Position numbers and translations under genes: made by a program. From NCBI GenBank assembly GCA_001664505.1, contig CP011806.1, positions 2,391,138-2,455,137 of the forward strand: DNA of 64,000 bases, written 5' to 3'. Of this stretch, positions 40,554 through 48,598 are shown piece by piece (the stretch's first letter is position 1; the number at the start of each line of letters is the position of its first letter). A model generated the notes under the pieces. That model was not told where the DNA came from. It did no database searches and was given only the letters and a program-made list of their open reading frames with translations. The DNA comes from Acidobacteria bacterium Mor1 (GTDB taxonomy: Bacteria > Acidobacteriota > Polarisedimenticolia > Polarisedimenticolales > Polarisedimenticolaceae).

Positions 40554-41433
40554 GACCATCCGCATTCGCAGGTTGAACACCCCGGAGGGCGTGAAGCTGC
40601 CCTTCGAGGTCGCCAGCGCCGGTGACCGGTTCGCGGCCCTGACCCTCGACCTGTTGATCGTACACCTCGTCGTGATCGCAGTCGTGATCGTCGCGGCGCT
40701 GATCGGGTCGCCGGGGGTCAAGTCGATCGGCCTGCTGGTCAGCTTCTTCATCCGCAATCTCTACTTCGTCTACTTCGAGATGCGCTGGCACGGATCCACC
40801 CCCGGCAAACGCAAGTTCGGCTTGCGGGTAATCTCGCGCCAGGGCGGCCCGCTGTCGGCCGAGGCGATTTTTGCCCGCAACCTGACTCGCGAGCTGGAGG
40901 TCTTCCTCCCGATGTCCGCCCTGTTCGCGCCGGGCGAGCTCTTGCCCGGCCTGCCCATGTGGGGCGCTCTGCTGGGAACGATCTGGCTTTTCGCCTTCGG
41001 CCTGCTACCGCTGTTCAACAAGGACCGCCTGAGGGTCGGCGACCTGATCGCCGGCACCCTGGTGGTGCTGATGCCCGCCGCCAAACTCCTGCCGGACATG
41101 ACCGACACCACGGCCGTCCAGATTCCCCAGGAGATGGATCTGACATTCAGCGAAGCCCAGCTCAGCCTCTACGGCAGCCAGGAGCTGCAGGTCTTGGAAG
41201 ACCTGATGCGAAAAGAGCGCGGACGCAGTTCCGAAGTACTCGACGCGGTCGCCGAGAAGATCAAGATCAAGGTCGACTGGACCCGTAGCCGCTGGGATGT
41301 GGACACCTGGGAGTTCCTCTCTGCCTTCTATCGCGCACAGCGCGCCCACCTCGAGCACAAGATGTTGTTCGGGGAACGGCGGACCAAGAAGAAGCAGGGA
41401 ATCCTCGGACAAACCGGCCCCGAGGACACCTAG
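40543..41433 (+). CDS. RDD-family membrane protein
   Basis: This 296-residue protein has the RDD domain in its first ~170 residues: VASAGDRFAALTLDLLIVHLVV, FFIRNLYFVYFEMRWHGSTPGKRKFGLRVI, then GDLIAGTLVVLM. The three named residues Arg-Asp-Asp are present in AGDRFAALTLDLL. About four membrane helices are expected. The C-terminal ~120 residues are soluble and helical. It closes the MoxR/DUF58/SpoIIM operon and is followed by a short palindrome rather than a clear terminator. Confidence 0.87.
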   Translation: MKGETIRIRRLNTPEGVKLPFEVASAGDRFAALTLDLLIVHLVVIAVVIVAALIGSPGVKSIGLLVSFFIRNLYFVYFEMRWHGSTPGKRKFGLRVISRQGGPLSAEAIFARNLTRELEVFLPMSALFAPGELLPGLPMWGALLGTIWLFAFGLLPLFNKDRLRVGDLIAGTLVVLMPAAKLLPDMTDTTAVQIPQEMDLTFSEAQLSLYGSQELQVLEDLMRKERGRSSEVLDAVAEKIKIKVDWTRSRWDVDTWEFLSAFYRAQRAHLEHKMLFGERRTKKKQGILGQTGPEDT

Positions 41434-41470
41434 GCGCCCTTTCACCTCCGGCTTCGGCAGCTCCGGGCGC

Positions 41471-41485
41471 GGACCGCAGCGGTCC
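41471..41485. repeat. Short perfect inverted repeat
   Basis: GGACCGC-A-GCGGTCC is a perfect 7-bp inverted repeat with a one-base centre, 38 bases after the RDD stop and 85 before the next start. A second small stem, GTGGGG/CCCCAC, follows at about 41495-41513. The first could be an operator for the next gene; neither has a T-run. Confidence 0.35.
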
Positions 41486-41569
41486 AACCGAAAAGTGGGG
41501 AATTGGCCCCACTGACCTGCCGTCACGCGAGTAGTTTCGACGGAGACGCCGAAACACAAAGGAGCGCCT

Positions 41570-42322
41570 GTGAACCGAACGAAGCCGAAGCGCAAACGAC
41601 CGACCGTCTCCGCCTGGGCGTGTTGCGTCCTTGCCGCCTGTTGCGTAGGTATCCTTGACGCAGGCGGTGCCGACAACGCAGGGACATCGCGCGAAGCGGA
41701 AGCCCCGAACGCGGCGGCACCGCACAACCCGCTGTTACCGCAGGCATGCGAGACCGATCTGGCACTCAGCGCCGCTCCGGCTCACCTCCGGGACGATGCG
41801 ACGATCTACCTGCTGCGCGACGCGGGCTACGAGCGTACCCGCAGCGGCACCAACGGCTTCACCTGCATCGTCAATCGAGACGACCCGCGAGTCCTGAAAC
41901 CGACCTGCTTCGACGAGGAGGGAGCCGAGACCATCGTGCCCAAGATCCTGTTCTTCGGGCGGCGTATGATGGCGGGAGAAAGCACCGCCTCCATTCGAGA
42001 TGAGGTCGCCCGCGGGTTCGAGGAGGGTACGTTCGTCCGTGCCCGGCGCCCCGGCGTCGCCTACATGCTGTCCCGCTACAACCGCCCGGTGAACCCGCAA
42101 ACCGGGAAACGCGGCTGGTTCCCGCCTCACGTCATGTTCTACGCCCCTGATCTGACCAACGAGGACATCGGCCACGACATGAGCACCGACAACCCCGAAC
42201 AGCCGCTACCGATGATCGGCTATCAGGGGCCCCACGGCTACATGATCATGATCAGCGATGACGGCACGCCGCGCAGCCGCGACGATCTACGCGGCTGCCC
42301 CGACTGGGTTCACGCCGACTGA
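41570..42322 (+). CDS. Exported protein of unknown function
   Basis: This 250-residue product starts at GTG behind AAAGGAG and has a basic N-terminus and hydrophobic core (AWACCVLAACCVGILDAGG), so it is probably exported or a lipoprotein. The mature part shows ETDLALSAAPAHLRDDATIYLLRDAGYERTR..., GTNGFTCIVNRDDPR, PTCFDEEGAETIVPKILF and WFPPHVMFYAPDLTNEDIG. I do not recognise a named family. Related proteins seem to be single-copy exported proteins with two Cys that could form a disulfide. The gene overlaps the convergent MocR-type regulator by 13 bp at their 3' ends. Confidence 0.65.
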   Translation: MNRTKPKRKRPTVSAWACCVLAACCVGILDAGGADNAGTSREAEAPNAAAPHNPLLPQACETDLALSAAPAHLRDDATIYLLRDAGYERTRSGTNGFTCIVNRDDPRVLKPTCFDEEGAETIVPKILFFGRRMMAGESTASIRDEVARGFEEGTFVRARRPGVAYMLSRYNRPVNPQTGKRGWFPPHVMFYAPDLTNEDIGHDMSTDNPEQPLPMIGYQGPHGYMIMISDDGTPRSRDDLRGCPDWVHAD

Positions 42323-43764
42323 ACGATCGATGCCAGGGAGGCGATGCCGCGGCCAATCTGCGCTTCGGAGAGAGCCCCGTAGCCGAGAATAAGGGCGCGG
42401 TCGTCGCTGACCGGGTGCTGCCGGTAGCGCTCGATCGGGGTGACGTAGATGCCGCGCTTTGCGGCGGCCGCCACGACCCTGGCCGGTGGTACACCTGGTT
42501 CCAGCAGGACGGTCCCGTTGATGCCGGAGTCGATCCCGCAAAGCTCACCGGGGAAGTTGCAGTCCGCCATGGCCTCCCGCAGCGCTCGTCGCTTCTGTGC
42601 GTAGATCCGGCGCATCCTCAGGATATGGCGCTCGAAGTCTCCGTCCTCGATGAAGCGAGCCAGCGCGATCTGCGGCAGCGCGCCGCACTGGTAGTCCAAC
42701 GCGTTGCGGTAGGCCGCCAGCTCATCGATCAATTCGCGCGGCGCGACGGTGAACCCGATTCGCAGCGACGGAAACAGGGTCTTCGAGAAGGTACCGAGGT
42801 AGATCACGTACCCGCAGGTGCTCAGGGAGGCAAGTGGCGGGAGCGGCGGGACGTCGTAGCGGAACTCGCCGTCGTAGTCGTCCTCGAGCACCAGCACGCC
42901 GTTGGCCACCGCCCAGTCAATCAGCTGCACACGCCGTGGTCGTGACAGGCGGCTACCGGTCGGAAACTGGTGCGAGGGCGTCACGTAGACCAACCGGTGC
43001 CCTCCGCCGTCTGCCGGCAACGCGTCGACCACCAGCCCGTGTTCGTCTACCGGATAGGAGACCACCCGGGCCCCGTTGAGCTCGAAGGCCTGCCTCGCCA
43101 GCGGATAGCCGGGGTCTTCCATCGCGACCGAGTCGCCGGGACGTGCGAACAGGCGGCAGAGCCAATGCACGGCCTGAATCGCGCCGTTGGAGATCAAGAT
43201 CTCGTCGGGCTCGACCTGCAGCCCGCGGGCGCGGCGCAGATAAGTGGCGATCGCCTCGCGTAAGCGGGGTTCTCCCCTCGGGTCCCCGTAGTCCGGGCCG
43301 CGGGTGAATTCGGCGGCCGCGGCGAAGGCCCTCCGCCAGGGGGTGACCGGAAACGCCTCGAGAGAAGGACGGCACGGCTGGAAGTTGATGCGACTGTCGG
43401 TCGAGGGATCGACATCGGGGATGACCCGCAGCACCCTCGGGGGGAGGCGTTTCTGCCGGCGGTTGGAAACCGGGGATGCGGTGGCGTCCTGAGCCACGAA
43501 TGTCCCGGAACCTCGGCGCCCCTCCAGCAACCCCTCGGCGATCAACAGCTCGATCGCCGCGAGCACCGTTCCCCGCGAGACCCCCAGTTCCTCGGCCATG
43601 GCTCTGCTCGGTGGAATGCGGTCACCGGGCAGGAGTGTTCCCGAGCGGATCTGCTGCCGGATCTGGTCGCAGATGCCGGCCCACAACGCCCCCTCCCGGG
43701 ACGGGTCCAGCGAAACGGCGGCCGGCTGCTTCAGGCGACTGCTCCTGGTCTTTGTGCGCTTCAA
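42310..43764 (-). CDS. MocR/PdxR-type GntR-aminotransferase regulator
   Basis: This ~484-residue MocR-type regulator has an N-terminal GntR winged helix (GALWAGICDQIRQQIRSGTLLPGDRIPPSRAMAEELGVSRGTV...) and a type I aminotransferase-like domain with LISNGAIQAVHWL, EDPGYPLARQAF and the PLP-Lys region YLGTFSKTLFPSLRIGF. The DDYDGEF motif contacts the cofactor. Such proteins sense PLP or an amine. No ATG is available; TTG 43764 is used tentatively, which places it next to a pair of AAATYGGMCC direct repeats. It is divergent from the small-enzyme operon that starts at 43848 and may control it. Confidence 0.85.
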   Translation of the reverse strand: MKRTKTRSSRLKQPAAVSLDPSREGALWAGICDQIRQQIRSGTLLPGDRIPPSRAMAEELGVSRGTVLAAIELLIAEGLLEGRRGSGTFVAQDATASPVSNRRQKRLPPRVLRVIPDVDPSTDSRINFQPCRPSLEAFPVTPWRRAFAAAAEFTRGPDYGDPRGEPRLREAIATYLRRARGLQVEPDEILISNGAIQAVHWLCRLFARPGDSVAMEDPGYPLARQAFELNGARVVSYPVDEHGLVVDALPADGGGHRLVYVTPSHQFPTGSRLSRPRRVQLIDWAVANGVLVLEDDYDGEFRYDVPPLPPLASLSTCGYVIYLGTFSKTLFPSLRIGFTVAPRELIDELAAYRNALDYQCGALPQIALARFIEDGDFERHILRMRRIYAQKRRALREAMADCNFPGELCGIDSGINGTVLLEPGVPPARVVAAAAKRGIYVTPIERYRQHPVSDDRALILGYGALSEAQIGRGIASLASIVQSA

Positions 43765-43796
43765 ATTGGCCCACCCAAAATCAACTAAATCGGACC
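43763..43796. promoter_or_regulatory. AAATYGGMCC direct repeats, possible MocR operator
   Basis: AAATTGGCCC (43763-43772) and AAATCGGACC (43787-43796) are tandem 10-mers 24 bp apart between the MocR-type gene and the divergent operon. Tandem sites of this kind are known for MocR-type regulators, so operator function is plausible, but the match is short. Confidence 0.35.
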
Positions 43797-43847
43797 TATC
43801 ACATATACCACCCGCCTCGTACCTTGCAAGCCTCAAAGGAGGTGGAC

Positions 43848-44303
43848 GTGCGCGATTTCGATTTCTTGCTCGGCAGGTGGAGGGTCAAGCACCATCGCCT
43901 GAAGGAGCGCCTCGCAGGCTCGACTGAATGGGAGGTCGCCGAGGCCGTCGACGAGGTGCGAAGCGCCTTTCTCGGACAGGGGAACATCGGCTGTTTTAGG
44001 CGGGTGCTCAACGACGCGGCCTACGAGGGTGTCCCGATCCGGCTCTTCGACCCGCGCACCGAGCTCTGGAGCATCTACTGGCTCGACACCGTGGACCGGC
44101 GGATGGAGCCGCCGGTGATCGGCCGGTTCGACGGCGATCGCGGCGAGTTCATCGGCGACGACCACCACGCCGGCCGGCCGATCAAGGTCCGTTTCGTCTG
44201 GAGTGGGACCAGCGGCCCGCACCCGCGATGGGAACAGAGCTTCTCCGCCGACGGCGGCCGCAGCTGGGAACTCAACTCGATCATGGAGTTCGAACGCGCA
44301 TGA
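43848..44303 (+). CDS. Small beta-barrel-like protein (DUF1579-like), function unknown
   Basis: This 151-residue protein starts at GTG 43848 behind a strong AAAGGAGG. It begins VRDFDFLLGRWRVKHHRLKERL and continues with YWLDTVDRRMEPPVIGRFDGDRGEF, IKVRFVWSGTSGPHPRWEQSFSADGG and WELNSIMEFER. The opening DFDFLLGxW plus later beta strands resembles lipocalin/DUF1579-like small-molecule binding proteins. It has no signal peptide. It overlaps the DUF885 gene by ATGA. No function is claimed beyond a likely ligand-binding beta barrel. Confidence 0.55.
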   Translation: MRDFDFLLGRWRVKHHRLKERLAGSTEWEVAEAVDEVRSAFLGQGNIGCFRRVLNDAAYEGVPIRLFDPRTELWSIYWLDTVDRRMEPPVIGRFDGDRGEFIGDDHHAGRPIKVRFVWSGTSGPHPRWEQSFSADGGRSWELNSIMEFERA

Positions 44304-46222
44304 CCAGAGCAAAGCCGGTAGCCCCCCACCTGAGCCGCCCCGTTGTCGCGATCCTGTTCGCGGCCGCGCTGTGTCTGGCATGCACCGACGCGTCGGACAC
44401 CCGCCGGAATCCAGCGGCAGCGGCTGACGGACGCGCCTCGGCCGACCCGTCGGCGGCGTTCCTGGAACTGGCCGAACGACACGCAGCGGAGATCCTGGCA
44501 ACCGCTCCCGAATGGGCTTCCGGCCTGGGCGTGCCGGAGACCGTGGCCGGCGCCGGCTACACCGGACGTTGGTCCGACTTCTCGCCTGCGGCGGATCGCG
44601 ATGCCGTTGCCCTCCTGGACCGGCTTCACCGCGAGCTCGAGCAGGTGTCGCGCGGCGAACTACGCGGCACCGCGCTGGTGACCTACGACATCATGGAGAA
44701 CGCCTACGCTCAGGCGAAGCGGCGCAACGGCTTCAACATGGGCGCCGCATCGATCCTCGGGGCGAACCCGCCCTACCCGGTGACCCAGCTATCCGGCGTA
44801 CACATCGAGATGCCGCGGCTGCTCGCCTCGGCGCAGCCCCTCCGAGAACCCGGCGACATCGACGCCTACGTCTCCCGGGTCGCAGGGATGGCCGAAGTGT
44901 TGGATCAAACCGTCGCCCTGATGAAGCGCGACGCCGACGCCGGTGTCGGTGCTCCCTCGTTCGCTCTCCGCGGCTCGGCCGGCTCGATTCGGGCCCTGAT
45001 CGAGCCGAGCCCCGCCGAGCATCCGATCCTCGAGACCCTGCGGCGCGGCAGCGAGTCCATCCAGGGGCTGACACCCGAGCGCCGGACCGAGGCGATCTCG
45101 GCGGTGGAACGAGAGCTGGCGGACCGGGTTTACCCGGCATACCTCCGCATGGCCGAAGCCCTGGACCAGCTGGCCGATGGCGCCGGGGACACCCCCGGGC
45201 TCTGGCGCCACGAAGGGGGCGACCGGCTTTATCAGTTCTTCCTCGACAGCTACGGCGCCAACGGCAAGAGCGCCGAGGAGATCCATCGAATCGGTCTGGA
45301 TGAGGTCAAACGCATCCACCATGAGATGGACCGCATTCTGCACGGCATGGGCCGCCGCGACGGAGGCGTGGGCGCCCGCATGTCCGCGCTGGCCTCGGAT
45401 CCGGCCGTTCTGATCGCCAACGACGACCCGAGCAAGGAGGCGATGCTCGAATCGCTGCGCGACGAGGTCGCGGCCATCATGGACCTGGCGCCCCGCTGGT
45501 TCGGGACCCTTCCCGACCAACAGGTCGAGGTACGGCGGATCCCGGTATATGAACAGGACGGATCAGCCGGCGGCTACTACACCGGTCCCTCGCTGGACGG
45601 CAGCCGGCCGGGCATCTTCTGGATCAACCTGAAAGACACTGCCGACTGGCCGACCTACAGCTGGAAGACGATGACCTACCACGAAGCCGTGCCCGGCCAT
45701 CACTTCCAGGTCTCCCTGCAGCAAGCGGTTCGAGACATGCCGTTGGTGCGCAACATGCTGTTCTATTCGGAGTACGGCGAGGGCTGGGCACTCTACGCCG
45801 AGAAGTTGGCTGTCGAGATGGGCATGTATCGCGACGACCCCCTGGGCAATCTGGGGCGTCTGCGTTTCGAACTCTACCGGGCAGTGCGCCTGGTCGTCGA
45901 CACGGGCCTCCACCATGAACGCTGGTCGCGGGACCAGGCCATCACCTGGATGATGGAAAACATCGGAGAGACCCGCCCCGCCGCCACGCGTGAAGTTGAA
46001 CGCTACGCGGTCTGGCCCGGCCAGGCCACCTCCTACAAGTTGGGCATGCTGCAGATTGAAGAGCTGCGCCGGGAGGCGGAACGCAGCCTCGGCTCGCGCT
46101 TTGACATCCGCAGCTTCCACGACACGATCCTGCTCGCCGGATCGATGCCACTGCCGGTGCTCGAACGCCGTGTGCGAGAGTGGATCGAACTCGAGCTTCA
46201 GACCAAGACGGAGAAATCATGA
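44300..46222 (+). CDS. DUF885 family lipoprotein metallopeptidase-like
   Basis: This 640-residue lipoprotein (signal VVAILFAAALCLACTDASD, lipobox LAC) belongs to DUF885. The signature HEAVPGHH (His461-Glu462 ... His467-His468), preceded by YSWKTMTY, is intact and is the likely zinc-protease site, with a downstream YSEYGEGWALYAE motif. Family members are periplasmic peptidases in many Acidobacteria and Proteobacteria; substrates are mostly unknown. The ATG overlaps the preceding stop and the stop overlaps the GST start (both ATGA), so three genes are tightly coupled. Confidence 0.85.
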   Translation: MTRAKPVAPHLSRPVVAILFAAALCLACTDASDTRRNPAAAADGRASADPSAAFLELAERHAAEILATAPEWASGLGVPETVAGAGYTGRWSDFSPAADRDAVALLDRLHRELEQVSRGELRGTALVTYDIMENAYAQAKRRNGFNMGAASILGANPPYPVTQLSGVHIEMPRLLASAQPLREPGDIDAYVSRVAGMAEVLDQTVALMKRDADAGVGAPSFALRGSAGSIRALIEPSPAEHPILETLRRGSESIQGLTPERRTEAISAVERELADRVYPAYLRMAEALDQLADGAGDTPGLWRHEGGDRLYQFFLDSYGANGKSAEEIHRIGLDEVKRIHHEMDRILHGMGRRDGGVGARMSALASDPAVLIANDDPSKEAMLESLRDEVAAIMDLAPRWFGTLPDQQVEVRRIPVYEQDGSAGGYYTGPSLDGSRPGIFWINLKDTADWPTYSWKTMTYHEAVPGHHFQVSLQQAVRDMPLVRNMLFYSEYGEGWALYAEKLAVEMGMYRDDPLGNLGRLRFELYRAVRLVVDTGLHHERWSRDQAITWMMENIGETRPAATREVERYAVWPGQATSYKLGMLQIEELRREAERSLGSRFDIRSFHDTILLAGSMPLPVLERRVREWIELELQTKTEKS

Positions 46223-46872
46223 GCCGGCCGACTCTCTACATCGCAAACAAGAACTACTCCTCCTGGTCGCTGCGGCCCTGGATCGCGATGAAGGTCAAGG
46301 GCATTCCCTTCGAGGAAGACCTGCAGACCTTCGACATCCAGCCCGAGGAGCGGAATCCCCACTTCCGCGCATTTTCTCCCACCGGAAAGGTCCCGGTGCT
46401 GGTCGACGGCGACGTGACCGTCTGGGAATCGTTGGCGATCCTCGAGTATGTCGCGGAGCGTCATCCCGCAGCGGGGCTGTGGCCCGCCGAACCCGAAGCA
46501 CGGGCAGTAGCGCGAGCGATCGCGCACGAGATGCATGCGGGGTACGCCGACCTTCGCGGGGAATGCCCGATGAACATGCGCCGCAAGCCGGGCTCCCTCG
46601 CCATCTCGCCGGCGGTCGAGAAAGACATCCGGCGAATCCGGCATATCTGGCGAGAGAGCCTGGAGCGCTCGGGTGGTCCGTTCCTCTTCGGCGATTTCGG
46701 CATCGTCGATGCGATGTTCGCGCCGGTGGTCAGCCGCTTCGAGGTCTACCTGCTGGGCGACTCCGACGAGGTCCGGCGCTACTCGGCGGCGATGACCGGG
46801 CTCGAGCCGTGGAAGGCGTGGAAGCGAGCGGCCGAGCAAGAACCGTGGACTGTCGAGAGTGTGGAGTTTTGA
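46219..46872 (+). CDS. Glutathione S-transferase family protein (YfcF-like)
   Basis: This 217-residue GST-like protein has a thioredoxin-fold N-terminus with NKNYSSWSLRPWIAM (a likely catalytic Ser) and PTGKVPVLVDGDVTVWESLAILEYV (glutathione-binding region). An all-helical C-terminal domain includes FLFGDFGIVDAMFAPVVSRF. This layout resembles the YfcF/YfcG-type bacterial GSTs. It is cytoplasmic. The ATG overlaps the DUF885 stop. Whether the organism makes glutathione is not shown in the window; members of the family can use other thiols. The stop overlaps the GNAT start. Confidence 0.83.
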   Translation: MSRPTLYIANKNYSSWSLRPWIAMKVKGIPFEEDLQTFDIQPEERNPHFRAFSPTGKVPVLVDGDVTVWESLAILEYVAERHPAAGLWPAEPEARAVARAIAHEMHAGYADLRGECPMNMRRKPGSLAISPAVEKDIRRIRHIWRESLERSGGPFLFGDFGIVDAMFAPVVSRFEVYLLGDSDEVRRYSAAMTGLEPWKAWKRAAEQEPWTVESVEF

Positions 46873-47363
46873 GCGGCGGTCCCTTCGTCGTCCGCCGATT
46901 TCGCGAAGGCGATGTCCCGGAACTGATCGAGCTGATGCGCGGTCTCGCGGCGTTCGAGGGCTACCTCGACGAGTTCCGCGTGACGCCCGCCGACCTGATC
47001 GAGCACGGCCTCGGCGATACCCCTCGCTTCGAGGCATACGTCGCTCAGGCCTCGGCGTCGAGTCCCCTGGCCGGCATGGCCGTGATCTACCAGATCCCTT
47101 GGACCTACGATCTGCGGCCGACGCTGGTGCTCAAGGAGCTTTTCGTCGCCGACGGCGCGCGGGGGCGCGGTGTCGGCAAAGCGCTGCTGCGGCGGGTGGC
47201 GTCTCGTGCGGCGGAGCTCGATTGCCCCCGTGTGCACTGGACCGTGCTGGAGAACAACTCGGCGGCAATCCGGTTCTACCGGGAGCTCGGCGCCCGGCGC
47301 GATACGGTCTGGCAACACTGGCTGCTGGATGCGCCGGGTATCGAGGCGCTGCAGGCCGAATAA
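46869..47363 (+). CDS. GNAT-family N-acetyltransferase
   Basis: This 164-residue GNAT acetyltransferase begins SGGPFVVRRFREGDVPELIELM and contains the acetyl-CoA motif ELFVADGARGRGVGKALLRRV (the RGRGVG loop) and the C-terminal WTVLENNSAAIRFYRELGA. No ATG or GTG fits in frame at the start; TTG 46869, which overlaps the GST stop as TTGA, is chosen. A longer in-frame stretch upstream runs inside the DUF885 and GST genes and is ignored. Diamine N-acetyltransferases have a similar opening (VRxxxxxDxxxIxxLI...), so an amine substrate is possible. Its operon position, after a GST, supports a detoxification role. Confidence 0.85.
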   Translation: MSGGPFVVRRFREGDVPELIELMRGLAAFEGYLDEFRVTPADLIEHGLGDTPRFEAYVAQASASSPLAGMAVIYQIPWTYDLRPTLVLKELFVADGARGRGVGKALLRRVASRAAELDCPRVHWTVLENNSAAIRFYRELGARRDTVWQHWLLDAPGIEALQAE

Positions 47364-47408
47364 CGCCACCGGGGCCCATCCGAGCCGCAAATCCCCGATA
47401 ATCGAGGG

Positions 47409-47954
47409 ATGCCCCAGGACCCTCCCCGCACGCCCTCCGAGAAAAGCCTCGATTTCGAGGCCATTCGCGGAGAAGTCGTGCGCGCCGTGCGGGCCCACTG
47501 CCCGCCCTCGATGGTGCCCCAGGCCGATGACCTGGCCCAGGAGGTGCTGGTCCGGCTGCTGGAAAGACAGAAAAAGGGTGAAGTCCCCGAGGTCCGGCAT
47601 GCGTCTTACTGGCGTAGGGCTGCCTACAACGCACTGATCGACGAGCTGCGCCGGCGCCGACGCCGGCGAGAGGAGCTGTTCGATGATCAGCCTCCGGGCG
47701 GGGACATCCCCGCCACGCCATCTCAGGATCCCGATCGCCGGGCGGAGAGCGTTGAGCTCGCCGAGGCGATCGAGGACTGCCTTTCCCGGCTCACCTCCGG
47801 GCGCCGCGTCGCGGTGTTCCTGCATCTCCAGGGCCACACCACCGCTGAGGTGGCCAAGATCCTCGACTGGGCGATCAAGCGTGTGGGGAGCGCGCTGTTT
47901 CGCGGGATGCGCGATCTACGCGCCTGTCTCGCGTCGAAGGGGTGGACCGCATGA
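47409..47954 (+). CDS. ECF-type RNA polymerase sigma factor (module B)
   Basis: This 181-residue sigma factor has region 2 (VPQADDLAQEVLVRLLERQ ... SYWRRAAYNALIDELRRRRRRREEL) and region 4 (EDCLSRLTSGRRVAVFLHLQ, TAEVAKILDWAIKRVGSALFRGM). It is shorter than the module A sigma factor and clearly distinct in sequence. A GATAAT hexamer ends 6 bases before the ATG, so the transcript may be leaderless, though CGAGGG could act as a weak ribosome site. The ATG of the anti-sigma gene overlaps its stop. It presumably drives its own operon and an unknown regulon. Confidence 0.85.
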   Translation: MPQDPPRTPSEKSLDFEAIRGEVVRAVRAHCPPSMVPQADDLAQEVLVRLLERQKKGEVPEVRHASYWRRAAYNALIDELRRRRRRREELFDDQPPGGDIPATPSQDPDRRAESVELAEAIEDCLSRLTSGRRVAVFLHLQGHTTAEVAKILDWAIKRVGSALFRGMRDLRACLASKGWTA

Positions 47955-48598
47955 GTCTCGATGACCGCAGCCTGCGGGAGGCTTGGCGTGCCCGCGAGCC
48001 CGGCCCCGGCGCGAGTTGCCCCGACTCCGACTCGGTCTGGCAGGCGGCGAGCGGCGAACTCCCTCCGGCAGAGGCCGCCCGCATCGCGGAACATGCCTCC
48101 GCCTGCGCCGCCTGCGCCGAGGCGTGGCGGCTGGCCCGGGCGATGCACGGCCCGGTCGCAGCCGACGAGGCCAGCGCGGGCGTCGCTGCCGAACCGGGCT
48201 TCCCGTGGCGGCCGCTGCTGGCAGTCGCGGCCCTGCTGCTGTTGACCTTCGCCGGTTGGAGCCTGCTGCGGCAGAGCGAACCGGGCCCCGCTCCGGTGCT
48301 GCGCGAGACGGTCGTAGAGATTCGATCCTCACTCGGTGACGACACCCCCCTGCCCCGGGGCGCCTTCGTCCTGCGCTGGGAGGGCACGCCGGAAGGGAGT
48401 ATCTACGCCGTTGAGGTGGGCACACCGGACCTACGCAGTCTCGACCGGGCCGCGGGCCTGGTCGATGCCGAATACCGGGTACCGGTGGAACGACTCGAGT
48501 CGGTCGAGGCGGGCGGCAGCGTTGCCTGGCGGGTCGAGGCGACCCTCCCCGACGGCCGGCAGATCACCTCGGTGACCTTCATCAACCGGGTGGAGTGA
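47951..48598 (+). CDS. Zinc-type membrane anti-sigma factor (module B)
   Basis: This 215-residue anti-sigma factor starts at ATG 47951, overlapping the sigma stop. It has a cytoplasmic ZAS motif HASACAACAEAW (HxxxCxxC) near residue 55, one membrane helix (PLLAVAALLLLTFAGWSLL, near residue 95) and an exported domain of ~100 residues (PRGAFVLRWEGTPEGSIYAVEV ... SVAWRVEATLPDGRQIT) that is FN3-like. The ZAS motif marks it as the binder of the adjacent sigma factor. It overlaps the CHAT gene start by GTGA. The exported domain probably senses or is cut by something outside the membrane. Confidence 0.85.
   Translation: MSLDDRSLREAWRAREPGPGASCPDSDSVWQAASGELPPAEAARIAEHASACAACAEAWRLARAMHGPVAADEASAGVAAEPGFPWRPLLAVAALLLLTFAGWSLLRQSEPGPAPVLRETVVEIRSSLGDDTPLPRGAFVLRWEGTPEGSIYAVEVGTPDLRSLDRAAGLVDAEYRVPVERLESVEAGGSVAWRVEATLPDGRQITSVTFINRVE

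Noticed and set aside
45990-46868. N-terminal extension of the GNAT gene
   Set aside because: The open frame upstream of 46869 lies in the DUF885 and GST genes on the same strand in another frame and encodes Arg-rich noise.
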